The notes under the pieces are model-generated. The model saw nothing but the letters and a program-made list of their open reading frames with translations. It made no database searches and had not been told where the DNA came from. A stretch of 64,000 nucleotides of DNA from Coprinopsis marcescibilis (Eukaryota > Basidiomycota > Agaricomycetes > Agaricales > Psathyrellaceae): contig ML210266.1 of the NCBI GenBank assembly GCA_004369085.1, positions 27,771 to 91,770 of the forward strand, written 5' to 3'. Positions 13,507 through 24,616 of this stretch are shown here, in pieces. How positions within the stretch are numbered: the first letter of the stretch is position 1; the number at the start of each line of letters is the position of its first letter. A program made the position numbers and the translations under genes.

Positions 13507-15377
13507 CTTGAAATCGATTCTGCCTACCTATTAGTCGCCAGATGAGCTGAGGTTACACGAGAGTTTACAACAGGAATTGGGAGCCGGAACGTGGAAGGGC
13601 GGGAGAACAGGGTTCGCGGCGGGACGAAGGACAAAGAAAGAAATAACGAGCAAATAAAAGGAAGGAAGAACAAAAGTCACAACTGTGGTTCAAGGGGTTT
13701 CCGAAGCAAGCCCCTTTGGCCCAAGAAGACGAAGAGGAAGAGAACAATGTGGCGGAGGAACAGGAAGAGAGCCAACATGCGAAAGCATCTTTATCACCCA
13801 GTACAGGTATCCCAATACCCCAAACGGAACATGAGATGTACATTGATCCATCGAGCCTATCAGCGAATCGCATGGCCAAAGCTAATGAGGGAAGACGAGA
13901 ATCGAAGAATCTAAGTAAAAAGAACTTGAAAGAAGCACCAGGAAGGGAGAAAAGGAGGGACAACGTTCTAACATACGGTGGGCGACGTAGGTACAGAGCA
14001 AGCAGCCCAACAACCATCGAAAATCGACCCTTCAGACAAAGGCTATAAACATATGACAATACGGCGCAGGAGACAAAATTGAATAAGATGAAAGGACCTT
14101 GACCACTCACCCGGTACAGGTATTACAATATCCGAAACGGAACACGAACGAACAATGATGAAGAAAGGTGAATCGCGGGGCCAAGGGCAAATTCAATGCG
14201 AAGACGAAGGTTGAGGAAGAGGAAGATTCTCCAAGTGAGGAAGAGAGCAGAGGACGACGAGTAAAAGACGAGCCTACCAGCCAGTAGCCCGTTGATGTCC
14301 CTAGGTAACCCTATCCCAACCGTCCATCGTACGCACTTTTGATAGCCTGTAGCTCATGTGTATCATGAGCACTGCGCTGGTTGGCGTAAGTGGTGCTAGG
14401 GAATGTCACGGTCGTGTCCTGTCTTTCCATCGAAGGTTCTTGACCGAAGCCTGTCTGACCGCGGAGCTATGGCAGGATGGCAGGTTACCGGCCTCGTGTT
14501 CGCCAGCTGGCTCCCCATGACCTTCTCTGAGGATTCACCTGCACGTGTAGGTAGAAATTGCTTAGAATTCATATGGGCGGGAGAAGAAATGGAGGCGGGG
14601 TTGTTCGTCGCTGTGAACAGTCTGACCAGGCAGATGTCATTATTTCCTGATCGACAGGAGCGACTGGGCCCTGACTAGCGTTCCTGAGCATTATGTAGTC
14701 TCAGGCCTGCGAAACAGAGCTCAAGCTCGTGGCGAGGTCACTTACCAGAATTCCACTATTCAGTACGCAGCTTGGACCCAACACAGAAATCGTTCGTCGG
14801 GTGGCCATATAATGTATCTACCTCTCGATTTGAGGGATCGTCGGCGTCCCTATTGCAAATGCGTAAACCATTGCGAATCCTTAGAGTGTAACTTATTTAA
14901 CAGGACGTACTTAGGCCCAGCGACGTGATCGAATCAGCCTCGATACCCGTCGATGTAGTCGTGGCAAACTACAATCACTGGGTTCTTCCCGTATTGTCGG
15001 TAGTGACAGCAAGAAATCCAGTGTCGTGTAGCCTCCCAGTTAATGTTGTCGTGAAATAATGATTCCCTGTATTCGTGGTCACGAACCTCGAATAGACTCG
15101 AGCAAAGAATTCAGAAACTCAGAGCGTGCATCGAGAACGCAGGAAACCAGAGGAACGATCAAACACTTTGAAACAGCACTGTCACTAGTATGACTAAGCC
15201 AAAATGTATATGGCGCATCATGATCGATTGATCTCTCGGCGTGCCTCAGAGGGCGGCATTTGGCGCATCAAAGAGCGGCCCGCCTGAATCAGGATTTCAG
15301 CAGAAAGGGCCAATTAAGTATGAATATTCTAATATAGTGTTTTACATTAAGATCAATCTTCACTTCAAAGAAAGTGA
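13507..15377. other. Spacer with a degenerate tandem duplication
   Basis: No complete gene. The + strand from about 13590 to 14048 can be read as an acidic-then-basic disordered polypeptide, and the - strand as a Ser/Phe/Leu-rich one; neither has a convincing start or splice structure. A diverged direct repeat with a period near 310 bp is visible: the segment starting at 13797 recurs at 14110 (core GTACAGGTAT then AAACGGAACA), and GAATCGCATGGCCAAAG at about 13864 resembles GAATCGCGGGGCCAAGG at about 14170. It may be a decayed element or duplicated gene remnant. Confidence 0.4.
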
Positions 15378-15887
15378 TCAGTAGCCACGGTTCCGCGTCA
15401 GCAGCCACAATTGTGGATCAGAGTCCCGAGTCCGCTGCACCTCTACCCTCTGTCGTATGCATAGCGCTCCCACTCCAAGCATCAACAATGCTTCAGTCGC
15501 AGTCATCACACACTCCGCCACCCACATTCCGATCGCAGGACCATCCATCTCAGCCGCATTTTCTGCCCCCCGTTCCTTGCTAATCTTGACGAGGTTCATG
15601 ATGAACAAAGCCATCGCCACCAACCAGCCAGCCATTAGCACAAACGAGCACGCAATGGTCGTAATGCTGGAAAGAGTCGCATAGGTCCTGTTGTACATTG
15701 GGACGTTTCGGCCCTTGAAGTCGAGGTAGATTATGGTTGCGCCAAATATGAATGTGGTGGCGGTGGCGGATGGTGCGACCCATCGCTCTGATACGCCCAA
15801 TAGAAACATGGCAAGAGTGAAGATGGGAATGCAGAGCACCATCGAGGCCGATAACAGACCTAATATCACTGTTGGTCGGTTGGGCAT
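15378..15887 (-). CDS. Four-helix membrane protein, unknown function
   Basis: The frame encodes 169 residues from the ATG at 15887 and four hydrophobic segments. They lie in TVILGLLSASMVLCIPIFTL, ATATTFIFGATIIYLD, TTIACSFVLMAGWLVAMALF and WVAECVMTATEALLMLGVGA, and a short polar tail follows. The open frame continues about 38 codons further upstream to 16001 without an ATG, so an upstream exon with the true start is possible. Length and topology recall MARVEL-type four-helix proteins, but I see no diagnostic motif and do not assign it. It sits between the DUF6534 pair and an F-box gene, all on the minus strand with no evident functional link. Confidence 0.6.
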   Translation of the reverse strand: MPNRPTVILGLLSASMVLCIPIFTLAMFLLGVSERWVAPSATATTFIFGATIIYLDFKGRNVPMYNRTYATLSSITTIACSFVLMAGWLVAMALFIMNLVKISKERGAENAAEMDGPAIGMWVAECVMTATEALLMLGVGALCIRQRVEVQRTRDSDPQLWLLTRNRGY

Positions 15888-16242
15888 GCTGTGTATTGGC
15901 GACGCAAGCTGGAGGAGATACCGTTGGATTCGTAGTGTTGTGACTGCGTCGACAGTCCGAGTCGTAGGTGATTCTTTCAAGTTCCCATCCTCCACATTCA
16001 ATACTTATATATTTAGCTTTCGGGGCTATCGATAAGACCCCGGGGCGGGCGTCTAGGGATTGACACTGGGCAGTGGCAATTTGCGAACATCCCGGACTCC
16101 TGAGTGTTTCAGTCCAACATGTCGTCCACGTTGGAGGCTGTTTAAGGGTGCTTTGGTGAGCGTGACAAACCATACATATCGGCGTTGGAGGATAGGGTAG
16201 TATAAGATACGCTTTATATTGCACTGCCTCACGGTGGAGTCT

Positions 16243-17808
16243 TTACATGTCGTAGTAATCTATGTCCTTAGTTCCCTCCTGATACATATGGTACTGATGT
16301 GCCTGGATATCCGAATACGCGAGCATATTCCCAATGGCAGTTGAAGAGCATCCGTGCACATAAACTCCCAGCTGACGTAGCTGAGTGAGTCGTACATCAG
16401 CCGCAGGAGGTAAGTCGCCGGATATAAGAGGGACGCAATATATATGCAACCGCTCATCCCTCCTGTTAGAAGTGAAATGGTCCAAGAAAGAGCCTAGCCA
16501 ATTCGGATTATTCAACCCCTGAAGGGGTTCCTTGATCACGACACTCCGCACCCAGCAAGGGAACATCTCCTGCATCGAGAGTCTTCTCGTGAAACTGGTG
16601 GTATGAACACGCCTCAAGCCCGTTGGCGGAGCCTCGGCCATCATATTCATGATCTGCCTTTCCATCCCGCATCTCTCTAGAGAGAGAGCGCACTGAGAGC
16701 CGCCCTGGATCTCAGGCTCGCACAAGGATCGTAGCAGGATGCGATGAATGTACGCGAGTCTGTGGTACCCCACTACCTCCCCAATTACTTGCAACAGGTC
16801 CAGCGACGGAAATGTAAAGGCGTCGAGGATCACCGGGTCTTGGTTTACGACCACAAGTTTCTTGATTCCGTGATGGACAATGGGATCCATTACGGGAGGA
16901 GCCCCGTTGCATGTGATAGCATCCAATATAACCTCCTCCAACCCTGGTATGGCGCTAACCATAGCTGTCACCACAACGTCGTCCACACGAGCTAGATGGA
17001 GCGACCGCAACGTATTATGAAAGAATCTGAGAGGATGAGTCGGCTGGGAGTGGGCCTCGTTTATATAGAGACTTTTCAGGTTGGGAAACCTTCTGCGGAA
17101 GGGGGTTATGGTTTCGCCTGTCGTGGTAAGTACCTTCACCCCCGGCAAAGCCCACTCGCCATCCACCGCTTGGAGAGCCCGACAAAGACTTGGGTCCTCG
17201 AGTAGAAGCTGCTGCCAAGGCACCTGTGAGCCCAGGAGAACGTTGACAAGCATGTCAGCTATGGCTGTGCGACCTGAATATAATCTTAGCCGCAGCGGTG
17301 CTTCATGGCCAGCTCGTTTGAACCAGGAGCTGATGAGGTTGCCAATGGGAGCTCCATAGCGACCGATACCTTCAGCCACTAGGTTCACCGAAAGGCCTCG
17401 CCAAAGCTCGTGCGTCTGAAACGCCGCCTGCGTCCATCGTCGGCAGACACAGCGGAGCACGGAGAACTGTACCCTGTCCACTTTGTCCGCCAGCCTTATC
17501 TTCGGATATATGGCTGCTTCGATGATTGCGGCTATGACCTCCGATGGAAGACGGCGGATGGGTGATGTCGTGAGTGAAAGCGATGTGCGTGCCTGCTCCA
17601 TGAGTCTTCGGTTGGTCTTTAAATCGTCAAGAGACCTTTCGAGATGTGATATGCTGTTGTTGATTTCGAGGAGGGTTGACGAGATGTGATCAATTGCAGC
17701 ATCTTTGGAAAAGATGAGGGCGTCTGGGAGGGGGTCATTACTTGAAGTTACAAATGGTATGAGTTGAGGATTGAGGATGCTGGATGATATCTGGAAAATG
17801 GACCACAT
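16243..17808 (-). CDS. F-box/leucine-rich-like protein, family 1 member A
   Basis: A 521-residue single-exon gene of the Agaricomycete F-box type, whose members are predicted substrate receptors for SCF ubiquitin ligases through Skp1. The N-terminus (MWSIFQISSSILNPQLIP) is followed by a coiled-coil-like heptad stretch at about residues 35-70 (LEINNSISHLERSLDDLK). The F-box-like core is at about 75-120, with SPIRRLPSEVIAAIIEAAI and CVCRRWTQAAFQTHELWRGL. The remaining 400 residues are degenerate leucine-rich-repeat-like. I chose the ATG at 17808 because the paralogue at 41984 starts at the equivalent place (MTLIFQIPSTILDPQLI). An ATG at 17877 would add 23 residues. The shared IFQI block could instead mark a conserved splice acceptor (tttcag/ttccag), so the first residues are less certain. 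Confidence 0.8.
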   Translation of the reverse strand: MWSIFQISSSILNPQLIPFVTSSNDPLPDALIFSKDAAIDHISSTLLEINNSISHLERSLDDLKTNRRLMEQARTSLSLTTSPIRRLPSEVIAAIIEAAIYPKIRLADKVDRVQFSVLRCVCRRWTQAAFQTHELWRGLSVNLVAEGIGRYGAPIGNLISSWFKRAGHEAPLRLRLYSGRTAIADMLVNVLLGSQVPWQQLLLEDPSLCRALQAVDGEWALPGVKVLTTTGETITPFRRRFPNLKSLYINEAHSQPTHPLRFFHNTLRSLHLARVDDVVVTAMVSAIPGLEEVILDAITCNGAPPVMDPIVHHGIKKLVVVNQDPVILDAFTFPSLDLLQVIGEVVGYHRLAYIHRILLRSLCEPEIQGGSQCALSLERCGMERQIMNMMAEAPPTGLRRVHTTSFTRRLSMQEMFPCWVRSVVIKEPLQGLNNPNWLGSFLDHFTSNRRDERLHIYCVPLISGDLPPAADVRLTQLRQLGVYVHGCSSTAIGNMLAYSDIQAHQYHMYQEGTKDIDYYDM

Positions 17809-18159
17809 TCTGTTGGTGGGGAGATAGAAGTAGAACGATGTCCGTTTTATCAGTGGAACATATGTCTGATACGTCATGGTTACCAAGTAAGACACTGACT
17901 CACGGTACTGCCCCACTGTCAGAAACTGATGTAATATCTCAGAAACACTTGCGCCACATTGCCGGATTAGCGCTCATAATTCACGAGTTGGATGCCCGGA
18001 GTGGAAATGGCAAGCTAGTGCCACTTTACACTTAAAGCGACAGTTCATACAATCCAACCTGTCTACAAACTGAACTGATAATGTTATGTATATTTAATGG
18101 TATGCTTCTTGTATGGTATGTCTCGTTGGATATTCCCTTTGATACACTGCTTCGTTCCT

Positions 18160-19257
18160 TTATTTTGCCCTTCCTCTACCTTGGACCTTATAAATGGCCC
18201 GCCAACTAGGCGGTGGGCTCTCCTGAGATGACAGTGGAGGCCCTCCCCTTAAGCTAGAAGCCCGGCTTGAGTATGGTGGAGGTGGTCCAATCGATCCCAT
18301 TGTTGCGACCGACGATCGTCCAGCGGTCGGTAAGCTGGTACTAGTGGTAGTTGTACCAAAGGAGGCGTTTGGGTCCTTCGACTTGAATGACTGGACGCTG
18401 TCTTCATTCGCTTTCTTTGAGATCTTGGCGTTGCTTTTTAGGGTAAAAGGTGTGGAGGAAAGCTGATTCGCATGTGGCGTGGCTTCGTACGGGGGGATAG
18501 TATCCTGGCGTTCAATGGGACGCTTGATGAATACAGGCGCATCTGAAGGGAGAGGCGGAAGAGGGACGGCGGTGACATCAAACGGGGAGATGGAGAAATC
18601 CACGATAGTGACAGAAGCCCCGTCCCCATCGGAAGTGGAGTTGTCGCTGTATTTCAGATAGTGGACTCTATCACTTGACCATGTTTCCGGGATGCCTCTC
18701 GCCCGGAAGGAAAATTCCGCTGCGCTTTCAAGCGACCACTCTGGTTCGACTTTATCGTCTAGGTGGTCACCGGGCGCCTTTGTTCCATCGTCTTGTGTAT
18801 CCACTTCATCCCCGGTGGTGCTGAGGCCCACTACGAACTGCTGGCTGTATCCACCATTGAGGTTTGCGTCGTCCATATCACCTTTGTGTGGGTACGCCGC
18901 CGACCCAGCCTCGAGGTCGACGAGGTGAGCTCGCGTTGGGTCTCCTTCCTCCCCGCTTTGACCTTGAGACTTGGCGGCCTTTGCGCTGAGCTCGCGACGT
19001 CGAACGCTGCGCTTGTGCAGTCTGTGAACGAGGAAGATAAGGCCGGAAAGAAATATTACGAGCAAGAATATCACTCCCAGAATGGCTGGTACTGTAATGC
19101 CTTGCGATGGGTAGTAGATCGATGGTGCTGATGGCCCCGGTCGTCTCTGCGCTTTCTCTGGCGTACCCGTCATGGTAGCCCATGCATTTGGGTAACGGTT
19201 TAATGCTGGAGATGAAGTCGACTGTCCCCGAGAAAATTGAAGCACGCTGGCGGACAT
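18160..19257 (-). CDS. Single-pass membrane protein with a C-terminal PPxY motif
   Basis: The open frame of 365 residues starts at the ATG at 19257. A Ser/Pro-rich segment of about 55 residues precedes one transmembrane helix (ITVPAILGVIFLLVIFLSG) and a basic stop-transfer cluster (HRLHKRSVRRRE). The remaining 280 residues form a long, polar, probably disordered cytosolic tail. Near the C-terminus is GPPPPYSSRAS, containing a PPPY motif of the kind bound by WW domains of Rsp5/NEDD4 ligases. No signal peptide is visible in this exon, so an upstream exon or a signal-anchor topology is possible. It belongs to a run of four minus-strand single-pass proteins between 18 and 25 kb. Function unknown. 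Confidence 0.68.
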   Translation of the reverse strand: MSASVLQFSRGQSTSSPALNRYPNAWATMTGTPEKAQRRPGPSAPSIYYPSQGITVPAILGVIFLLVIFLSGLIFLVHRLHKRSVRRRELSAKAAKSQGQSGEEGDPTRAHLVDLEAGSAAYPHKGDMDDANLNGGYSQQFVVGLSTTGDEVDTQDDGTKAPGDHLDDKVEPEWSLESAAEFSFRARGIPETWSSDRVHYLKYSDNSTSDGDGASVTIVDFSISPFDVTAVPLPPLPSDAPVFIKRPIERQDTIPPYEATPHANQLSSTPFTLKSNAKISKKANEDSVQSFKSKDPNASFGTTTTSTSLPTAGRSSVATMGSIGPPPPYSSRASSLRGGPPLSSQESPPPSWRAIYKVQGRGRAK

Positions 19258-20768
19258 AGCCTTGATTTATGAAGGACTGTTGGACAGCGATCAACGGTAT
19301 CCCTGGTAGCAAAAGGGGAAAACGAGAGCGAACGTCGGAAATGAAAAGGAGTGGTGGATGAGATCAGAGAATGAGAACCTGCCTGAACCAGCCAGCCGAT
19401 GAAGTGGTGAAGCAAAACAGCGCTCGGTTCTGGATGCCACCCACAGTACGTATTTGTAAGTCATGAGAAATGCATACATAGTACTCCAAGATCAAGGATG
19501 GAAGAAGGCGGAATATACGACTTGTGTTTGAAAACAGGTGATCAACATTCCATAAATGATGGATCAAATGCACTTAGATGGGTTGCTAGTCCTCTTGACA
19601 TGAGCAAAGACCAAAAACGTAGTACTTATATTGGTATTCGTGTGGCCGATCACGCTGCCCATGATTCAACGGGTACTTTACTGGGAACCATGATCTCGCA
19701 ATGACCGACTGCCCAGCTATGTAACCTACCTCGAAAGGCGTTCACTAGTAAGGGGTCGAATCGTTATAGTCTGGTCGACCGATACTGGAGCAATGTTGAT
19801 CCCTTCCTCGTTACACTGAGCGTGGCAGCAGCATTTGCAAAGATAGATGTCTCACAATACCCACAAATTAGCCGCACAACCTACCATGATAGACCACAGC
19901 TATGAAGTTATTCTGATTTAGCCGGGAGATATTCGTCGAGAAAGATAAACCGCTCTGCGACCTTTGGTCAATGCAAAAAATTGATGTCGGTACTATTGAC
20001 AGGGGAGATAACAGTCAGGGACTCAGAACGGGATCCAAATGAGAAGTAGTGCTCCCCTAGTCTCCTAAGCAGCAGACCTGTGCAACGAATGATAGTCGAT
20101 CATGTTGCTGAATAAAGGCGCTTCCCCGGAATTCGTCTCGTTGGCGTTTCAAGATTCAACAACCCGGATTTCACATTCAAATCAATGGCTGCGCAGTCGG
20201 CGCCAACCATGTCGATCTTGTTCTGAGAGTAATTGATCTGCACTGACCGTAGCTACCAGTACTACAATGGCCGGTGGTGGATAACAGAACACGTTGAGTT
20301 TAGTGATCCTTATTATATACGAGGATGCTCTCAGGCGCAGGACGTCACGCAGAGACCTAGTGCAAATCCATGCTACTACCACTTAAGGCTTAGTTTGTCA
20401 TCATTGTCAGGGATTCTTTGATTCTTCGATTTCTGTGACTCCGGCAAGAAAGGGATTTCGAGAGAACAAATATGGGACAAACAGACGCGTCACCCAAGCA
20501 AGGCCAAACATCGCGTCATCAGCGATCCGATTGCAACTCTTGAACGACATCAACATCGGTCTCCGACTATGCTAAGTGCCACTACGCCCCTACGCCCCAT
20601 TAGTCTGGCTCTAGGATTGCCTTCCAAGTAGCTTATTGGATCGACAACTGAAGCTACTTCTAATGGGACTGTTCATATGCGGCGTATCATCTAACGATGT
20701 CCTAATAATTGCCTTATATAAAGGACACCTGGAAAGTGAACAGGACTACTACTCACCATCAGCCATCC
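19258..20768. other. Intergenic, nothing recognised
   Basis: About 1.5 kb with only short frames on both strands. It should contain the promoter of the single-pass protein gene at 19257. No RNA gene or repeat was recognised. Confidence 0.5.
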
Positions 20769-21253
20769 ATGGCACTTCTAGACGTCCCTAACGATGTCCT
20801 AATTTCTGTCTTTCACTACTTGGATCTTGGTGAAAAGGTTGGCGACTTATGTGCCCTCTCGCGCACATGCCACTACATCTCGTCTTTGGTTCGGCCCAGG
20901 CTATTCAGTCGAGTCCGTATCACGGAGCGAACCACCTTCCCCCAGCTAACCATTCTCATTACCGCCTTGAAGTCAGATAAGCATTTACAAAGCGCTATAG
21001 GGTGGCTCGAGCTCTATCAGCACGCCCGAGCTACTCTTCATGCCACAGTCATTGCGGGTGATTGGAAGCGCCGCAGTCATACTACCCTCCTACTCTATTG
21101 ATGCTGTTGTTGACTTCTCCCACCTGCAACACGTCGAGTGTGACTTCATGGTTTGCACAATGGCCCCTGTCTAGATTACTCAACCTCGCAGGGCCGTCAA
21201 TCAGGTCCCTAAGGTGCAGGAGTGAGTGCTTTTCTCCAGCCAACCTAGCGTAA
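20769..21253 (+). pseudogene. Decayed F-box gene
   Basis: The ATG at 20769 opens MALLDVPNDVLISVFHYLDL and then GDLCALSRTCHYISSLVRP, a canonical F-box with the usual LPxDVLxxIFxYL-type pattern. That frame stops after 110 residues at 21101. Homology-like sequence continues in other frames: PSYSIDAVVDFSHLQHVECD begins about 21080 in a second frame and stops at TAG, and SRLLNLAGPSIRSLRC follows in a third. No GT-AG intron of plausible size bridges the breaks, so at least two frameshifts are needed. The expected C-terminal repeat region of several hundred residues is absent. It is closer to the classical F-box pattern than the three family-1 genes in this window, so it is not a simple copy of them. 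Confidence 0.6.
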
Positions 21254-21463
21254 GGCATCCAACTGATCCTAATCTTTAGTCCGATCTACCGCGGATGAGC
21301 CACAGTGCCTTGCTTTCCTTAGTTCACACATATCTGACGCTGCATCCTTAGAAACAGTGGAGGTTGTTTTATCCTCGTAATAGGTAGGTCGACCATGTGC
21401 CTGTTCAAGTTAAGCTTATTCATACGCATGAATGTTTCTAACAACAGTGTTTGAAAATGATAT

Positions 21464-22675
21464 TCAATGCCGAACAGGACTGCCTCTGTCGCTAGTATAC
21501 CCAGGCGGGGACTCATCTTCGCCCACCAAGCTCCCTGGACGCTGATTTCTCCGCAGAGTGAGGACCTGCTGCCGTAGCAGGCGGACCTGTTGTCTGAGCT
21601 CTGACACTGACATCATCTCTTCATCAAGTGTCGAATCTTCCCCTACCCCGACATCACCGAATACACCACCCCTCTGCCGCGATGGACCTTCCTCCATTGT
21701 CCCTTCTCGTTTGCCTGGCAGTATGTCACTCCTCGTTCGTATATTCACCGAGTGAGAGTCAAATGGGCTTGGCCTCTCAGGTTCCTTCCCTTTGCCTTTG
21801 GAATGCGCAGTCGTAGTCGAGTAAGCTGTGGTGAGAGGCCTGAATGTACCGAGTGCGATGTAGGTGCTGCCCATGGTCACTTCATAGACGCGCGCCTCCA
21901 GCTCTTGTGACCTGATTAGCGCCCTCTTACGTCTCGCGAAGCAGAGCATGATCAGAAATAGGAGAACCAACGCAGCAATAGCCCCAATAATACTGCCCGC
22001 GAGTCGCCCGATGTTGGCTGTGTTCTCGGTAAACGAAGTCGTCGTCGTTGCCTCGGATTCGCTAGGAGGAACGCTGTCGGCTGCGGACTTGGACTGGGCG
22101 GAACGCCCTGGCGGAGAAACCGTGGTGGGACTGTTGCTGCCCGAAGGTAAGTTTGATATTCCAGGCTGCGGTTCCGCCGAGGGCAAATCTGGCTCCTCAT
22201 CAGCTGGAGGCAACGAAGGGGCGTCAGAATTATCCGATGAAGGAGGCTGGCCCGAGATGGGGGGCGTGGGAGGGCCTGGTGGGAGCTCGGTTGTACCAGG
22301 CCCTGGAGTTGGCTCTGGGTCATCGGAAGATCCAGGGCCAGCGGTAGGAGACTGCTGTAGAGACGAAGTAGATGGTCGGGATGTGACTACGGGCGGAGGA
22401 GGTGGAGGTGGAGGTGTTGAGGGAGATGGAGGTGGAGATGGAGGTGGAGGTGGAGACGTTGCGGTAGGTGGCGTAGTAGGAGGTCTCGTTGCAGGTGGAG
22501 GGGGAGGTGGAACGTTCGTTGGAGCTGGTGGCGATGGGGAAGTCGAGGGAGGGGTACCGGTCGGCCCAATCGTACTCGATTCTCCATCAGAGGTATCGGT
22601 ATCCTGAGATTTAATAACGGGTGCTACGAGGAGCACAAAGATGCATAGGACCCGAATTAGATCGCACCGCGCCAT
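21464..22675 (-). CDS. Proline-rich single-pass membrane protein, mucin-like, with a PPxY tail
   Basis: The encoded protein has 403 residues from the ATG at 22675. A signal peptide (MARCDLIRVLCIFVLLVAPV) precedes a 190-residue Pro/Ser/Thr-rich ectodomain with long proline runs, as expected for a heavily O-glycosylated cell-wall stalk. One transmembrane helix follows (SIIGAIAALVLLFLIMLCF) with a basic anchor (ARRKRALIR), then a cytosolic tail of about 130 residues containing a coiled-coil-like segment (LRQQVRLLRQQVLTLRR) and a C-terminal SPPGYTSDRG with a PPGY motif. The layout resembles fungal wall-stress-sensor-type proteins, but no WSC or Mid2 domain is recognisable. The in-frame extension upstream to 22774 lacks a better start. 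The opposite strand carries a long Gly-rich frame that is only its shadow. Confidence 0.75.
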   Translation of the reverse strand: MARCDLIRVLCIFVLLVAPVIKSQDTDTSDGESSTIGPTGTPPSTSPSPPAPTNVPPPPPPATRPPTTPPTATSPPPPPSPPPSPSTPPPPPPPPVVTSRPSTSSLQQSPTAGPGSSDDPEPTPGPGTTELPPGPPTPPISGQPPSSDNSDAPSLPPADEEPDLPSAEPQPGISNLPSGSNSPTTVSPPGRSAQSKSAADSVPPSESEATTTTSFTENTANIGRLAGSIIGAIAALVLLFLIMLCFARRKRALIRSQELEARVYEVTMGSTYIALGTFRPLTTAYSTTTAHSKGKGKEPERPSPFDSHSVNIRTRSDILPGKREGTMEEGPSRQRGGVFGDVGVGEDSTLDEEMMSVSELRQQVRLLRQQVLTLRRNQRPGSLVGEDESPPGYTSDRGSPVRH

Positions 22676-23599
22676 TTCTCGGGTACAGAGACTAGGAGAA
22701 GGCCAAACAGAATCCAATGTTTTTGACTTTGTTTTATATCGAGTAGGGATACACAACGCGAGTTCCTGCTTCAATCCAGTATGTAGCGTCCACGTTGGAA
22801 TCGATACTTCTATCGGGTTGCGCGGCGACGATTGGAGTCATCGAACTGTTGATACATTCAAACGTGTGAGAGGGGAATCAGAAGGGCTTGTTGAAGGAGC
22901 ATCCTCCGAAGTGGTAGGAAGCAATATAGATTGTCCCTTTTTTCGCCATGGAGTTGACGCGTCTGTAAAGACAAGGTAGCCAACCATTGGAGCCCGAGCG
23001 GCCCTGGGCTACCAATAAAGTCAACTTTACACTCGTGAACTAATCGTGTGAGCTATGATCAGACTTCTGTGCTTCTTCGAAGTCTAATATGCACATACCT
23101 GGGGCTTTCTCGCAAGACTAACGGATGATACGAATCGCTTTGACTGCGGGACCAATACATGATGATGATGCTGTAGACAACATTGTGTCAAGAAGGCATC
23201 ATGACGAGAGTCTCCCTGAATTTTGAAACCAACAGGCAGAAGCACAGACTCAAAGATCCGAATAGCTTCTTTCGGCTCCATTGACGCCTCTGACCGTTGA
23301 CGCAAGAAACCAAGACATTGGTTCTAAAACTTTGAAGACAGTATCCATAACTTACAAGGCATCTGTGTAAGGACATCGGCGCTCCGATTTGTAGTAGATA
23401 GAATAAATTATAGCCACTTTCAAGAGGAACATTGCAATTGCTATTGATTCCGTAATGAGTCATGACCCTCGCCTTCTCCATAGAGGGCCGCTAAATCGCT
23501 GGTGGATCTATTCAGGCTATCCGTTGTATTTATAGTGCTGAGGATAGACCATGTCGAGATTCTCCAGTCCCTCTTTGGTATACGTTTCCCCCGTATGTA
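22676..23599. other. Intergenic, nothing recognised
   Basis: Holds the promoter of the Pro-rich protein gene. A minus-strand frame at 23188-23481 starts with ATG but has no recognisable features. A small direct repeat is not evident. Confidence 0.5.
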
Positions 23600-23893
23600 C
23601 TAGACCACACCACCAAGCAGGGCCAACGTGATGACGGCGCCGACGGATATGAGGGCAACGTCACGAGCAGGTAGGATTTCTGGCGGGACAGCACTGGGCT
23701 GTGCAATATCTGGGGATGGTAAGGCTATGTTTTCGGTCGAGATGAATGTCTTTGCCGATGTGACGGTGTTTGAGATAGGGGATGGGAGGGCTACGGCTGT
23801 TGTCTGTGATATAGTAGGACCTTGACTAGTGCTTGACCACTTACTTCCCGTTGAACGACTACTCTTGTCCGATGTGTTGGTACTCCACGACAT
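23600..23893 (-). CDS. Small Ser/Thr-rich protein with a C-terminal hydrophobic segment
   Basis: A short open frame of 97 residues from the ATG at 23893. Nearly all of it is Ser/Thr/Pro-rich (TSDKSSRSTGSKWSSTSQG and similar), and it ends in one hydrophobic stretch (VALISVGAVITLALLGGVV) at the very C-terminus. That could be a tail anchor, a GPI-attachment signal, or the transmembrane exon of a longer gene whose other exons I cannot place. A consensus donor-like GTAAGT occurs inside the frame near 23846, so the model may be incomplete. It sits between two single-pass membrane protein genes of similar composition and orientation. Confidence 0.4.
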   Translation of the reverse strand: MSWSTNTSDKSSRSTGSKWSSTSQGPTISQTTAVALPSPISNTVTSAKTFISTENIALPSPDIAQPSAVPPEILPARDVALISVGAVITLALLGGVV

Positions 23894-24616
23894 ATTGGAC
23901 TTGGACGCTATCTGTAGAGTATGACTGCGTGTTTAAGTGCCCGAAAATGTCTCACTGGCGAGAAGGGAAAAGGATGCACCTAAGTAGGGATTAGCCTATC
24001 TGTTCTTTCGTATCATATGAGTATTCAAATGTCTGAGGTCAGGCAGGAGAATCAGCTCCAAGAAAAGACCACAGAAGTGGGATCACCCACAGAGTGGCAC
24101 TGCGAGAGACTGGGATATGTATAGATCCCCTCAAGGTCAGCATGATAGATTCTCTGTAGAGTTTCAGCTTTCATTAGCACATAATCTAGGTCTTCTTGCC
24201 ATCGAAAGCCGAACATGCAACGGAAGAGCCTACGATGAAGTAACTGATCATGAAATACGGAGGGAAATAGATCCAGTGTAGAGTAGTTCTAGGGTTTACC
24301 TGTTTCGAAAAGTTTGATAAACTCGCGATCAACTGTGTTTCAACAGTAATGTAGGTTTGGGTTTTTGAAAGAGCAAATTTTGTCTGAACAATGGCGATAT
24401 CAGGGATCCGACTTGTGCAGGGCCGAACTCATTCATAGCTGAAACCTCATCGATGACCATTTAAACGGCATGTACATACCTCCAATCGCTCAATCGTCCC
24501 GAAATCGCCAATCCTCGAGAACATCCCATTAAGAATAAGAGCGATTATAAATACTAGATACATATATTATACATCCATTTGAGCCCGATACTACGCAGCA
24601 CAGAGGATCCTGCCCC
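23894..24616. other. Intergenic, nothing recognised
   Basis: AT-rich spacer of about 720 bp. No gene, RNA or repeat was recognised. Confidence 0.5.

Noticed and set aside
13565..14110. 181-codon minus-strand frame rich in Ser, Phe and Leu
   Set aside because: It starts with GTG at a splice-donor-like site and its composition is what an antisense of an acidic, basic-rich segment gives; no family resemblance.
21948..22607. 219-codon Gly-rich frame on the + strand
   Set aside because: It is the reverse complement of the proline-rich ectodomain of the minus-strand membrane protein.
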